Of a DNA stretch of 64,000 bases, positions 27,242 through 36,358 are shown one piece after another. The position numbers were made by a program, and so were the translations under genes. The notes beneath the pieces were generated by a model that saw only the letters and a program-made list of their open reading frames with translations, searched no databases and was not told the DNA's origin. This stretch comes from Candidatus Enterococcus ferrettii (GTDB lineage Bacteria > Bacillota > Bacilli > Lactobacillales > Enterococcaceae). The first letter of the stretch is position 1, and every line of letters begins with the position of its first letter. Where the stretch lies: assembly GCF_017377655.1 (NCBI RefSeq), contig NZ_JAFREL010000016.1, positions 62,001 through 126,000 on the forward strand, written 5' to 3'.

Positions 27242-27307
27242 TTTCCAATACAAGTGGAAACGAATTGATAAAACGCTTTCCAAGTTTGCTTCCACTTGTA
27301 TTGGAAA
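27242..27307. promoter_or_regulatory. 18-bp perfect inverted repeat, likely PRD-regulator operator
   Basis: TTTCCAATACAAGTGGAA (27242-27259) recurs as its exact reverse complement at 27290-27307. Each arm is itself a near-palindrome (TTCCA-N7-TGGAA), so this reads as two operator sites 48 bp apart, between the divergent PTS operon and regulator. Confidence 0.65.
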
Positions 27308-27328
27308 ACTGCTGGATACCTTAGATAT

Positions 27329-27342
27329 TTCAATCGCTTTCA
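27329..27342 (-). promoter_or_regulatory. cre-like site
   Basis: On the minus strand TGAAAGCGATTGAA matches 12 of 14 positions of the CcpA cre consensus TGWAANCGNTNWCA. Its place in the mng control region fits catabolite repression. Confidence 0.4.
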
Positions 27343-27388
27343 AATTACGGTATGATGACAATGAAGTAGTCAGTTTGGAGGTGATACC

Positions 27389-29326
27389 ATGTCAAAGTTA
27401 TCTTATCAACGCTTAGACGAATTGCTGGAACATTTTATCCAACAACCAAATCCGACTCCTATGAAGGAGTTAACTGCAGCATTTGCGGTCTCAGATCGAA
27501 CAATTCGTACCGACATTACTAATCTAAACGATACCCTGAAAAATGTGGGAGCTGTTGTCTCGTTGATTCGCGGCAAAGGATACCTCTTAGCTGTTAACAA
27601 TCAAGCTGTTTTTGAAGAATGGTGGAAGGAAAGCACAGATTCCGTGGAGACTAGTTTAGCTTCTACAGAAGAACGGCAGCATTATTTATTGTTTACTTTG
27701 TTTAAAGCCACTGAGCCGTTGAATTTAGATGCCTTTTTAGATCAGCTTTATGTCAGTAAGAATACCTTTTATTCCTATTTAAAGACAATTCGCGATCAGC
27801 TTTTGCCTTATGGCTTGAAAATTGTAAATCGGCCGAACATTGGCTTTGAGGTTGTGGGTAATGAATTTGCCAAGCGTCAGGCGATTAGTGACCTATTAAT
27901 CGGTAAGGATTTGCAGGAATATTTAATTGGTTTTACCGAAACCGAGCTGGCCCTATTCGATAACATTGATTTGTCATTGCTGCAGGAGCTGGAGCTGACT
28001 TATCTGACTCCTTTGGATTTGCTAGAATCGGATTATTACCACAAGAATATTTTGTCCCATTTCGCCTTAGCTCTAAGCCGCTTGATCGATGGAAAATCCA
28101 TCTCCGAAATGCCGGTTAAAATCCCTCAGTTGAAAAAGAACGCACAACAATTGATGCAGCAATTTTTCACTAAGCTGGAGGAGTCTTTTGAGAGTCAGTT
28201 GCCTCAGGAAGAACAAGATTATTTGATCTATTATCTGTCGGTGAATGCCCCTCGTTTTGTAGTAAGCGATCCGGCAATAATTCAGTCAGAATCGATAGCA
28301 GATGAAATTGTGGAGGACTTGCTGCAGGGAATTAAGCATACGTCTAATTATGATTGGACTCAGGATGCGATCTTGATCAAAGATCTGACCTCACATATTG
28401 AAGGCTTTATTCACATGAACAGCTTAGACGCAGGTCACAGCAATCCTTTACTGGAAACAATTAAACAATCCTTTCCTCTCGCCTATGACCTATGCCTTAC
28501 TCATCTGGAGTCCATTGGAACCGCTCACGGACTGTATTTTTCTGAGGATGAAATGGGGTACATTGCCCTGCATATTGCCGGAGCTTTAGAACGTAGCTCA
28601 ATGCTGGAAAATCGTAAATACAAAGTGATTTTGGTTTGTGGTACTGGTCGCGCCATGAGCCGCATTATTGAAGCAAAAATCAATAAACGCTATCAGGACA
28701 AATTTGAGATTGTTGAGCGGCTTTCTTACGTAGAACTGCAGCAGCAGCCTTTAGCGACGATTGATTTTGTTATTACCACGATTCCTTTAGACCAGTTGGA
28801 AATACCTTTTATTTATATTCGTATGGGTCAGCTAGATAAGGACATTGAGAAAATCGATCAGTTTTTGACAGCCTTTGAAACCCATGCGTCCACTGTTATG
28901 GACTTATTTCAAGAGGATGCTTTTCACTTATTCGAGGGGGTAGTTACAAAAGAGGCTTTGCTAAAAACAATGTGTGCGTCATTAGAGGAAAAAGGATTAG
29001 TACCTGCAGAGTTTTATGCGAGTATTCTAGCTCGAGAAGCGATAAGCCAAACCAATATTAATCAGCTGATTGCTATCCCCCATCCAATGTCTCTGCTAGC
29101 AAATCACTCCCGATTATCAGTAGCAATCGTGCCTGATGGTGTGGATTGGGGCAATCAAGAAACAGTTCAATTTGTCTTTCTGTTTGCAATCACCAAAGAG
29201 GATTACGAAGACACCGGAGATATTTACAGTTTATTATTAGACTTCATGGAGCGCACAGATCTTCAACAGGCGATCTTATCTAATCCCAGCTTTGAAGGCT
29301 TCCTTGCACAATTTAAAGAACTCTAA
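27389..29326 (+). CDS. PRD-containing transcriptional activator (BglG/MtlR-type)
   Basis: 645 aa. Order: N-terminal HTH (residues about 5-60), a second winged-helix region (about 90-160), PRD1 and PRD2 (about 185-400; His in SHFALALSR, GHSNPLLE and ALHIAGAL), EIIB-like domain (VILVCGTGRAMS, about 405-490) and EIIA-like domain (LIAIPHPMSLLA, about 500-645). PTS phosphorylation of these domains switches DNA binding. Divergent from the mannosylglycerate-type PTS operon, so it is its probable regulator. GGAGGTGAT ribosome site. Confidence 0.93.
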   Translation: MSKLSYQRLDELLEHFIQQPNPTPMKELTAAFAVSDRTIRTDITNLNDTLKNVGAVVSLIRGKGYLLAVNNQAVFEEWWKESTDSVETSLASTEERQHYLLFTLFKATEPLNLDAFLDQLYVSKNTFYSYLKTIRDQLLPYGLKIVNRPNIGFEVVGNEFAKRQAISDLLIGKDLQEYLIGFTETELALFDNIDLSLLQELELTYLTPLDLLESDYYHKNILSHFALALSRLIDGKSISEMPVKIPQLKKNAQQLMQQFFTKLEESFESQLPQEEQDYLIYYLSVNAPRFVVSDPAIIQSESIADEIVEDLLQGIKHTSNYDWTQDAILIKDLTSHIEGFIHMNSLDAGHSNPLLETIKQSFPLAYDLCLTHLESIGTAHGLYFSEDEMGYIALHIAGALERSSMLENRKYKVILVCGTGRAMSRIIEAKINKRYQDKFEIVERLSYVELQQQPLATIDFVITTIPLDQLEIPFIYIRMGQLDKDIEKIDQFLTAFETHASTVMDLFQEDAFHLFEGVVTKEALLKTMCASLEEKGLVPAEFYASILAREAISQTNINQLIAIPHPMSLLANHSRLSVAIVPDGVDWGNQETVQFVFLFAITKEDYEDTGDIYSLLLDFMERTDLQQAILSNPSFEGFLAQFKEL

Positions 29327-29361
29327 AGTAAGAAGCCTAGGCTGTTTACTTTAGAGTTCTT
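29318..29361. terminator. Terminator overlapping the PRD regulator stop
   Basis: GAACTCTAAAGTAA pairs exactly with TTACTTTAGAGTTC. The stem starts inside the last codons of the gene; loop 14 nt. Confidence 0.8.
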
Positions 29362-29367
29362 GTCACT

Positions 29368-29589
29368 TTAATCCTCACTTTTAGTATAACGATAAAAGGA
29401 GCCGGCAGCTCCGGCAAGCGCCAAGCCAATAACCAAGATAGAAGCATTGTTTCCTTTCCCTCCAGCTTGAACGTTCAGTTTCTTTTCAAAAATTCCTTGA
29501 GACGAAATTTGATTGGCAGTATCATGTGCAATTGCCAGAATTCCTACTATAATTATTCCAAGTAACAGGATCAATACAAGTTTCTTCAT
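29368..29589 (-). CDS. Small exported/membrane protein
   Basis: 73 aa from ATG 29589 (AGGAG 8 nt before). N-terminal hydrophobic helix MKKLVLILLLGIIIVGILAI, a polar middle, a Gly/Asn stretch and a second hydrophobic segment ending RYTKSED. No family recognised. Confidence 0.6.
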   Translation of the reverse strand: MKKLVLILLLGIIIVGILAIAHDTANQISSQGIFEKKLNVQAGGKGNNASILVIGLALAGAAGSFYRYTKSED

Positions 29590-30145
29590 TTGAGTTGCTC
29601 CTAACATTTAGGTATTGACTGATCAATCCACTGCTTCATCTATATTTTTTTAAACTTTTCTTGAAAGAAAAATTGTGCAAATCCCACTCAACAACGATCC
29701 TTCTGAAATCTACACTCACGCTATTTTCGTTGTCTAATTGGAAAGAGCAACAAAAAAGCAGCTTATCCGTAAAGATAATAAACCACTTTTCACAGTATTT
29801 CTCAATGATTTTGCTTAAATGTAGGGGTTTTCATCAACTGGTCAATCAAAATTTCCATTTCCTGCGTCATTCTGATTGCTTAACGACTATACTTTTTCTA
29901 AGAGTCTGCATTTTTCATGACCCTCATCTTCTTTATAAAAAACGTCTTTAGATACCTAACTAAAGAAACAGCTTCCCCTTATCCTATTTTAAGATTCTCC
30001 TTGTTAGAACCCATATAAGTGCCATTATCCATTGGCGGTAATTACTATTAAACAGCCCCAAAAAATTAGCATTGAAAAGTGCACGAATAATTAGCCGACT
30101 TTTGATGCTTTTTGCGTAAATTTGTTATCTACAATTCCACATCTA
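29590..30145. other. Gene-poor gap
   Basis: About 560 bases with no convincing gene. A 96-codon plus-strand frame at 29661-29951 lacks a ribosome site and has no protein-like pattern. The promoter of the next gene lies at the right end. A small RNA cannot be excluded. Confidence 0.4.
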
Positions 30146-30159
30146 AATGATAAACTAGT
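30146..30159 (+). promoter_or_regulatory. Conserved -10 region shared with the paralogue at 43.1 kb
   Basis: AATGATAAACTAGT, 36 bp before the GTG start; the paralogue has AATGATAAACTGGT at 43069-43082, 39 bp before its GTG. Conservation of this block supports it as promoter -10 sequence and supports the GTG starts. Confidence 0.5.
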
Positions 30160-30194
30160 GATAGGATTACTATTCATGAAAGAAGTGATACAAG

Positions 30195-31307
30195 GTGGAA
30201 TTGCTTTATAAATATGATGTAAAACATTCTCAGTTGAAAAAGGAATTGATGCAGCAGGTAAACAATGGGGATAATCCTTTCAAAGTTGCTTTGTTTGCTG
30301 CTACACAGATTTTTCTGTCGATCGTTAACGATAAAAAATATATTGATGATGAAGAAGCAAGTGATTTTTATCATTTTTTATACAATATGACAAAAAATGA
30401 ATTGTCTCCCAAAGCTAATTACGAAGGTGAAACAGCAGAATTTTTCGATTTATTAGTTGTGTATTATCTCTTAGTAGAGCATGTAGATATTATGCGCGAT
30501 TTCCCTGATACTGTCTGCTGGGTACCTGGACTAACTCCAAGTCAACGAAGGATCATGCTAACCTGGCCTAAAACATTTGTATTGAGTTTGTTTGAAGTCA
30601 AGCAGCAGGGAGAAACCGTCGTCTATAGAGATCTGAATACTAGAAAATTGCATGACATAGATTTACCGGCATCTAATATTCATTTAACTGTTGACGAAAA
30701 TAAGCAAAATACTGTTTTGGCTCTCCTTGTCCCCATTGGAAAGACCTACCTGTCAACACAGCCTATTTTCTATCCGATTGATGACTTTACCTTTGCCGAT
30801 ATAAAGTGGATGGAGAGATATAAAGCAAAAGGATTTGAAGAAAGCTGCTTTTACGGTGATGATCTTTTATCCAGCTATTACAGGTATTCTAAACAGAAAA
30901 ATCTTTGCATGAAAAATACTCAAGCAACTAAAAGTGAGCTGGAAGATCTCTCTTTTTATCCGGCCAACAGAGTCCTGCGGGAAACAGATCAAGTAATGGC
31001 GCAGCGTTTGTTGAAACAGCATGTCTTCTTCCGTGAATTTGAGCATTATGCCCAGGCTGAAAAACTATTAACCAAGGTAATTAGTACTTTTCCGCAAATG
31101 TTCCATTCCTATGCCAATGCCCTTGACCTGACGGAAGCGTTGCGGCTTTTATTTGTTGGTGAAAAATTAACTGCCGAAGATTTGAGAGACAGCTCAGATG
31201 AAGTATCCATTTTCTGGTATACATTGATTTGCCAGAATTTAGAAGAAGAGGTGCGAGCAATTGAGGCCTATATTGTACCTGAATTATCTGATAATCCTCC
31301 CTTCTGA
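30195..31307 (+). CDS. Unknown protein, paralogue of the gene at 43121
   Basis: 370 aa, GTG start. Soluble, mixed helix/strand, no motif I can assign. Shared blocks with the 43121 protein: LKKE...NPFKVALF, L..YYLL, LTPSQRRIMLTWPK.FVLS.F, D.SFYPANR, FP...HAEKLLTKV..TFPQ, and the C-terminal PELSDNPPF. The two genes bracket the opuC and ygc-like loci. Function unknown; the shared LTP.QR..L.WPK block is a good search anchor. Confidence 0.75.
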   Translation: MELLYKYDVKHSQLKKELMQQVNNGDNPFKVALFAATQIFLSIVNDKKYIDDEEASDFYHFLYNMTKNELSPKANYEGETAEFFDLLVVYYLLVEHVDIMRDFPDTVCWVPGLTPSQRRIMLTWPKTFVLSLFEVKQQGETVVYRDLNTRKLHDIDLPASNIHLTVDENKQNTVLALLVPIGKTYLSTQPIFYPIDDFTFADIKWMERYKAKGFEESCFYGDDLLSSYYRYSKQKNLCMKNTQATKSELEDLSFYPANRVLRETDQVMAQRLLKQHVFFREFEHYAQAEKLLTKVISTFPQMFHSYANALDLTEALRLLFVGEKLTAEDLRDSSDEVSIFWYTLICQNLEEEVRAIEAYIVPELSDNPPF

Positions 31308-31317
31308 TGAAAAAAGT

Positions 31318-31356
31318 AAGCCCAAGCCTTTTGTGACCAAGGCTCGGGCTTTTTCT
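31318..31356 (+). terminator. Terminator
   Basis: AAGCCCAAGCCTT pairs with AAGGCTCGGGCTT (one mismatch, 8-nt loop) followed by TTTTC. Confidence 0.9.
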
Positions 31357-31408
31357 GTTGCTCTAGCAAAAAAAGGAGTTAAGATCAGTTATCCCACTGT
31401 GTCGCAAA

Positions 31409-31426
31409 ACGATTTTTAAAAATCGT
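31409..31426 (-). terminator. Possible opuC operon terminator
   Basis: An 18-bp perfect palindrome (ACGATTTTTAAAAATCGT) is followed on the minus strand by TTTTGCG. It is AT-rich, so efficiency is doubtful. Confidence 0.45.
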
Positions 31427-31456
31427 CCAAATTTTAGTTGGATTAGTCCTGACAGC

Positions 31457-32074
31457 TTATTTCATCAACCAGTTAAATAATCCTTCCATTCCTAACGCAA
31501 TTATCACACAGAGGAATGCTCCGACAAAAATAATCGGCTCGCCACCAGTAATATTGATTCCTCTAAGAATGATATCCCCTAACCCTCCGGCACCTACAAA
31601 GGAACCAATTGTGGTAATCCCCACTGAAATCACCAAAGCATTTCTAATTCCAGCTAAGATAACCGGGGCGGCCAGTGGAATCTTGATTAAGTACAAAACT
31701 TGTAACCGGCTCATGCCAATTCCTCTAGCGCTATCAATATAGACTGGATCAACATTATTCAGACCCACATAAGTATTATTCACAATTGGCAGCAAGGAAT
31801 ACAAAACCACCGTTGCAATGACTGTATTTTTTCCCAATCCCATTAAAATAAGTAAAATTGTCAACATACCAATTGATGGAATCGTTTGAACAACATTAAT
31901 CAAACCAATCACAAAAGAGGCTGCCTTTTTATTGTCCGACAGAAAGATTCCAATCGGAAAGCCAATTAAACAGGTTAGCACTACACCAACGATAGAAATA
32001 TAGATATGACTGAGAAACTGACTAATAATGTACGAGGAGTTATCACTCAGGTAATTCATTAAATTCTGGATCAT
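31457..32074 (-). CDS. opuCD: Quaternary-amine ABC transporter permease
   Basis: 205 aa, six hydrophobic segments, with the inner-membrane-component motif around GAGGLGDIILRGI. Overlaps the binding-protein gene by 4 bp. Last gene of a four-gene opuC-type operon for glycine betaine, carnitine or choline uptake in osmotic stress. Confidence 0.88.
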   Translation of the reverse strand: MIQNLMNYLSDNSSYIISQFLSHIYISIVGVVLTCLIGFPIGIFLSDNKKAASFVIGLINVVQTIPSIGMLTILLILMGLGKNTVIATVVLYSLLPIVNNTYVGLNNVDPVYIDSARGIGMSRLQVLYLIKIPLAAPVILAGIRNALVISVGITTIGSFVGAGGLGDIILRGINITGGEPIIFVGAFLCVIIALGMEGLFNWLMK

Positions 32075-32982
32075 GGGTTGTCCTCCTCAAAATAGTTATT
32101 GGCTTCCAAAAATTGACGAGCTACCAAGGCCGGCTCTAAAAGCTGACTATCGGATTCATCATTCATGCGCTGCATCGCTTTTGTGTCAATCGTATTTTCT
32201 AGTCGCTCCAAAATTTCCTTTAGCTCAGGATTTTCCTTTAAGGCTTCATCAGAAACCACTAAGCTGCAGGTATACGGTGGGAAAAACTGTCGATCGTCCT
32301 CCAGCATGACTAACCCGTAACTACCTACTCGTCCATCAGTAGAATAGCCTAAAATGACATCTAATTCCTTAGCGGCCAAAGCATCGTACAACAAACCTAC
32401 TTGCATCGGATAGACTCGTTTGAAGCGTGTATCGTATTCCTCAGTGTAAGCTTTATAGCCATCGCCCTCTCTTTTATACCAGGTTTGATCGGTACCTAAG
32501 CTGAACTGATCCGCATATTTTTGCAGATCACTCACCTTTGACAGTTGGTATTTTTCAGCCGTTTCCTTCGTTACCATAAAAGTAAACTGATTGGAAAAGC
32601 CATAGCTGGGAAACCAATCAAAGTTGTAGCGCTTTTGAAACTCCTCCTGAACAATTGTTAATGCCTTGTCAGGATCTTTTTCAATCGGTAAATTTAACGT
32701 TCCTACTAGGTCCGTTCCTGTATAACGTGTTGACGCAATATCCAAATCACCACGTTCCATTGCTGCCTGCATTAAGTTGGCGGAAGCCAGATTGTTCAGA
32801 TAGACGACCTCTTTGTCTGTATAATGAGTCAAAAATTCCACGACAATATTCCCTAAAATTTGTGATTCCGAGGTCACACCACCGCACACCGTGATTTTGT
32901 CCTTTCGGTTGGATAGATTGGAAAAAACAAACAGGCCAAACAGACAAATAAACAAAAGAAAGACACTAAATTTCTTTTTCAT
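32071..32982 (-). CDS. opuCC: Quaternary-amine ABC transporter substrate-binding protein
   Basis: 303 aa, OpuAC-type periplasmic-binding fold with GGVTSESQILGNIV, TDLVGTLN and a Tyr-rich ligand region. The N-terminus is a hydrophobic helix; the only early Cys (13) is in its core and no standard lipobox (LxxC after the core) is evident, so it may be membrane-anchored by an uncleaved helix rather than a lipid. Most OpuCC proteins are lipoproteins. Confidence 0.88.
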   Translation of the reverse strand: MKKKFSVFLLFICLFGLFVFSNLSNRKDKITVCGGVTSESQILGNIVVEFLTHYTDKEVVYLNNLASANLMQAAMERGDLDIASTRYTGTDLVGTLNLPIEKDPDKALTIVQEEFQKRYNFDWFPSYGFSNQFTFMVTKETAEKYQLSKVSDLQKYADQFSLGTDQTWYKREGDGYKAYTEEYDTRFKRVYPMQVGLLYDALAAKELDVILGYSTDGRVGSYGLVMLEDDRQFFPPYTCSLVVSDEALKENPELKEILERLENTIDTKAMQRMNDESDSQLLEPALVARQFLEANNYFEEDNP

Positions 32983-32991
32983 TTACACCCC

Positions 32992-33615
32992 TCACCCTCG
33001 ATCCACGGTTAATTGACTTTCAACAAAACGCAAAACAGCATCTGTTCCCAATGCTAAAAACGTGATGGGAATGGTTCCCATCATAATCAAATCAATACGA
33101 TACAAAGTTAATCCGTTGAAAATGAAATCCCCTAAACCACCCGCTCCAATATACGCAGCCAACGTCGTCCAAGAAATTACATATACTGCTGATACCTTAA
33201 TCCCGGAAATAATCACGCTGGAGGCTAAGGGTAATTCGATTTGCAGCAGCCGCTGCCATTTCGACATTCCCATCCCCTTGGCTGCATCCAAATAGGTCGG
33301 ATTGACCGACTGAATGCCCACATAAGTATTGCGCAAAATCGGCAGCAGCGAATATAGAAACAACGCTGCAATCGCCGGTACCTTGCCGATTCCTAAGAAA
33401 GGCACCATAATCGACAGCAGAGCCAAAGACGGAATCGTCTGAAAAAAACCGACAATGCTGATAATCGTTTCTGATCCCTTTTTGATTCGTGTCAGCAAAG
33501 CACCCAGTGGCACTGCTACTAAGGTTCCTAAAAGAATAGCGCTGAAAGAGATATAAAAATGCTCCCACAATTTAAACAGGATTTCGACACCATATTGATT
33601 CCAAAAATTTTCCAT
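32992..33615 (-). CDS. opuCB: Quaternary-amine ABC transporter permease
   Basis: 207 aa from ATG 33615 (AGGTG upstream; a GTG at 33624 is also in frame directly after the ATPase stop). Six hydrophobic segments with TTLAAYIGAGGLGDFIFNGL as the ATPase-contact loop. Paralogous to the distal permease. Confidence 0.88.
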   Translation of the reverse strand: MENFWNQYGVEILFKLWEHFYISFSAILLGTLVAVPLGALLTRIKKGSETIISIVGFFQTIPSLALLSIMVPFLGIGKVPAIAALFLYSLLPILRNTYVGIQSVNPTYLDAAKGMGMSKWQRLLQIELPLASSVIISGIKVSAVYVISWTTLAAYIGAGGLGDFIFNGLTLYRIDLIMMGTIPITFLALGTDAVLRFVESQLTVDRG

Positions 33616-33624
33616 TCTCTTCAC

Positions 33625-34737
33625 CTACTTCAGCTTGTCGTAAATCAAAGACACCAAAGAAGATCGGGTCAAGATTCCTACAAGACAATTTTCGTCATCC
33701 ACTACCGGCAGATACTTCAGCTCCATGTTAAACAAAGGTGCCACTACATCTGACAGCTTCTCGTTTTGATTGACACTGGCAGTTTCAGTCCGCATGATTT
33801 CATAAATGTTAGCAGCCTTATTAATATTGTGATCAACATCTTTTATGTCAATGAAACCTTTTAAGTGCTGTTCATCATCTACTACCAGCAAGGTGTCCAC
33901 TTTTTTATGCGTCATTTGCCGAATTGCTTCGATGATCGATTTGCTTAAAGAGATGGCTGCCACCTGAGGCTTCATCAGATCAACTACTCGCAGTTCATTT
34001 TCCACGTATGTTTGCTTCTTACGTTTACCTAACAGCTCGCCGACAAAAGAGTTGGCAGGGTTTTGGATAATATTATCCGCTGTATCGTATTGCACAACTT
34101 TTCCGTGATCCATAATGATGATTTTATCTGCCAGTTTGATCGCTTCTTCCATATCATGGGTGACAAAAACCACCGTCTTCTGCATTTCTTGCTGTAATCG
34201 TTTAATCATCACCTGCAAAGCTTCTCGTGTGATGGGGTCTAATGCCCCAAAAGGTTCATCCATTAAAATAATATCCTGATCCGCTGCCAGCGCACGAATA
34301 ACACCGATTCTTTGCTGTTGTCCACCAGAAAGATTCTTCGGTTTGCGTTCTAGGTAGTCTACGGGCAGCTCCACTCGTTCAATCAGTTTTTCTGCAATCC
34401 CTTGCTTCTGACTTTCTGTCCATTTCAACAGTTTTGGTACAATCATAATATTGTCGCGAATCGTCATATGAGGAAACAGTCCAATATTTTGAATCACATA
34501 ACCGATCTTCCGTCGAAGCTCGTCCTCGTTTAGGCTGATGGTATCTTTGCCATTAATTTTGATGCTGCCGTTGGAGGGTTCCACCATCCGATTAATCATC
34601 CGCAGCAGGGTAGTTTTTCCGCTGCCGCTAGTACCAATCACGCAAATAAACTGATTGTCTTCAATTGTTAAGTTCAACGTCTCTACCGCCGCGGGTGCGC
34701 TCCCGTATTTTTTCTCTACCTCTATAAATTCAATCAT
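33625..34737 (-). CDS. opuCA: Quaternary-amine ABC transporter ATPase with CBS pair
   Basis: 370 aa from ATG 34737 (GAAGGGG upstream). Walker A GTSGSGKTTL, signature LSGGQQQR, Walker B IILMDEPFGALDP, H-loop VTHDMEEA. Residues about 250-370 are two CBS repeats (MTHKKVDTLLVVDDE; LPVVDDENCLVG), the osmosensing/c-di-AMP-responsive part in this family. First gene of the operon. Confidence 0.92.
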   Translation of the reverse strand: MIEFIEVEKKYGSAPAAVETLNLTIEDNQFICVIGTSGSGKTTLLRMINRMVEPSNGSIKINGKDTISLNEDELRRKIGYVIQNIGLFPHMTIRDNIMIVPKLLKWTESQKQGIAEKLIERVELPVDYLERKPKNLSGGQQQRIGVIRALAADQDIILMDEPFGALDPITREALQVMIKRLQQEMQKTVVFVTHDMEEAIKLADKIIIMDHGKVVQYDTADNIIQNPANSFVGELLGKRKKQTYVENELRVVDLMKPQVAAISLSKSIIEAIRQMTHKKVDTLLVVDDEQHLKGFIDIKDVDHNINKAANIYEIMRTETASVNQNEKLSDVVAPLFNMELKYLPVVDDENCLVGILTRSSLVSLIYDKLK

Positions 34738-34764
34738 CAAGCTGCCCCTTCCCGAACTGTACGT

Positions 34765-34808
34765 AAAAAAGCTTTTCGAACTGGTGAACAAGTTGGAAAA
34801 GCTTTTTT
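34765..34808 (-). terminator. Long inverted repeat upstream of opuCA
   Basis: AAAAAAGCTTTTC pairs exactly with GAAAAGCTTTTTT, and the inner AACT/AGTT extends it. It lies 28 bp before the opuCA start. It may be a second terminator of the upstream operon or a leader structure controlling opuC. Confidence 0.5.
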
Positions 34809-34815
34809 AAATGAC

Positions 34816-34855
34816 AAAAAGGCTAAAGCCAAAATTGGCTGTTAGACCTTCTTGT
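34816..34855 (-). terminator. Terminator of the ygc-like operon
   Basis: AAGG..TAACAGCCAA pairs imperfectly with TTGGCTTTAGCCTT, then TTTTTG on the minus strand, right after the FGGY kinase stop. Confidence 0.75.
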
Positions 34856-34869
34856 CACATCTTTCTTTA

Positions 34870-36312
34870 CTATGCTTCTGGATGCAAAATAGCGAAGCTC
34901 TTTTCTAATACCTTATCGGTGTGAACCGTTAAGCCTTGATAAACCTCTTCATTTAATTGCTTATAGATCGCAACATTTTCAGGAATCGGCGTAAAGACGT
35001 CTTTCACCTTAACCATCTTTTCTACCGCTTCTTCATAAGAAGGATAAATGCCCAAACCGACGGCCGCATTAATTGCCGCCCCAACACTGGCACTGCCATT
35101 TACCACATTACGCTTAATTGGCAGATTGAAAACATCGGCAAAAATTTGCATCAGTAAATCACTATTAGAGCCGCCGCCAGTTACGATGACCTCGTCAATG
35201 GTCTTGCCCAGCTCTTCCGTCATATTGGTAACATTGTTTTTCATAGTATAAGCAATGCCTTCTAAAATAGAACGATACATATAGCGGTAATCGTGATGGG
35301 CATTAAAGCCAATCATGACACCCCGTTTGTAAGGTTCCCAAGGATTCGCCAACCAATCCAATACAGTCATTAACCCATCGCTGCCGGCAGGAACATGTTG
35401 TGCCTGTTCATTCAGATATTCTTCCTCAGAAATCCCCTGATAATTGGAACGAATACTTATTTTTTCACCCAATAGATCTTTGAACCAGGAAACAGTCCAC
35501 ATTCCGCGACGGATACCATAGCCCTCATAGGCATATTTACCCGGAATAGATGACATAATACCCCAATAGTTCACTGGATTTTCCGGCATTTCGGTTCCAG
35601 TCACCATGCTGCTGATGTAGGTTCCTAAAGAAACAAACGCGCTAGTGTCGCGAATCAAACCGGCACCTAAGCCTTCTACTGCTTTGTCACTAGTTGTAGC
35701 AAACAGCGGCAATCCTTCAGGCAATCCGGTTTTTTTACTGGCTTCTTGAGTAATATGGCCCAGCACATCGCCAGGTTTTACCGGATCAAACAGCATGTCT
35801 CTTGGTAATTTATAGCTATCCAGCACTTCCGGATCAGTAGACCAATCCCAGTTGGCATAATCCACTGGCCACTGGCCAAAATGATTTCCAATATTATCCC
35901 TAAACTCTCCGGTTAGCTGATGAGTTAAATATCCGTTTGTTGAGGTTACATATTGAACCTCCGGATTATCCTGAACATGGGGTGTTGCTGTCCGTTTATC
36001 CATCCAGCTGATGATCGGCTGAGCCAATGATCCGTCTTTTTTCAACAGCACCCGGCAGCAGCGAATCGAGCCCAACCCAATACCGACAATATTTTCTTTT
36101 CTAGCACCAAATTGTTCCATCGCTTTTTGCGAGGCCGCACACAACGAATCCCACAAATCGTCACCCGGATGCTCTACCACTACGCCTTCAGCCAAATGCA
36201 TTGGTCGCAGATTTTCCTTGCCTTCTCCAACCACATTTCCTTCGAGATCGAAAATGACGATCTTAGTACTTTGGCTGCCGCCGTCAATCCCGACGATATA
36301 TTTCTTTTCCAT
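34870..36312 (-). CDS. FGGY-family carbohydrate kinase (YgcE-like)
   Basis: 480 aa from ATG 36312 (GAGGGAG upstream). FGGY/ASKHA fold: phosphate-1 motif IVGIDGGSQSTKIVIFD, phosphate-2 region LFATTSDKAVEGLGAG, adenosine motif VTGGGSNSDLLMQIFADVF. Phosphorylates a polyol, pentulose or similar. It is the last gene of a kinase-SDR-EtfA-EtfB-FAD-oxidase set whose content matches E. coli ygcE/ygcW/ygcQ/ygcR/ygcU from memory. Substrate unknown; xylulokinase and erythritol kinase are relatives. Confidence 0.88.
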   Translation of the reverse strand: MEKKYIVGIDGGSQSTKIVIFDLEGNVVGEGKENLRPMHLAEGVVVEHPGDDLWDSLCAASQKAMEQFGARKENIVGIGLGSIRCCRVLLKKDGSLAQPIISWMDKRTATPHVQDNPEVQYVTSTNGYLTHQLTGEFRDNIGNHFGQWPVDYANWDWSTDPEVLDSYKLPRDMLFDPVKPGDVLGHITQEASKKTGLPEGLPLFATTSDKAVEGLGAGLIRDTSAFVSLGTYISSMVTGTEMPENPVNYWGIMSSIPGKYAYEGYGIRRGMWTVSWFKDLLGEKISIRSNYQGISEEEYLNEQAQHVPAGSDGLMTVLDWLANPWEPYKRGVMIGFNAHHDYRYMYRSILEGIAYTMKNNVTNMTEELGKTIDEVIVTGGGSNSDLLMQIFADVFNLPIKRNVVNGSASVGAAINAAVGLGIYPSYEEAVEKMVKVKDVFTPIPENVAIYKQLNEEVYQGLTVHTDKVLEKSFAILHPEA

Positions 36313-36358
36313 GAAGTTCTCCCTCACCCAATAAATTTTTTATGGCTATTTGACGTGA

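Noticed and set aside
29661..29951. 96-codon frame in the gap before 30195
   Set aside because: No ribosome site, biased Ser/Leu/Phe composition typical of AT-rich noncoding DNA.
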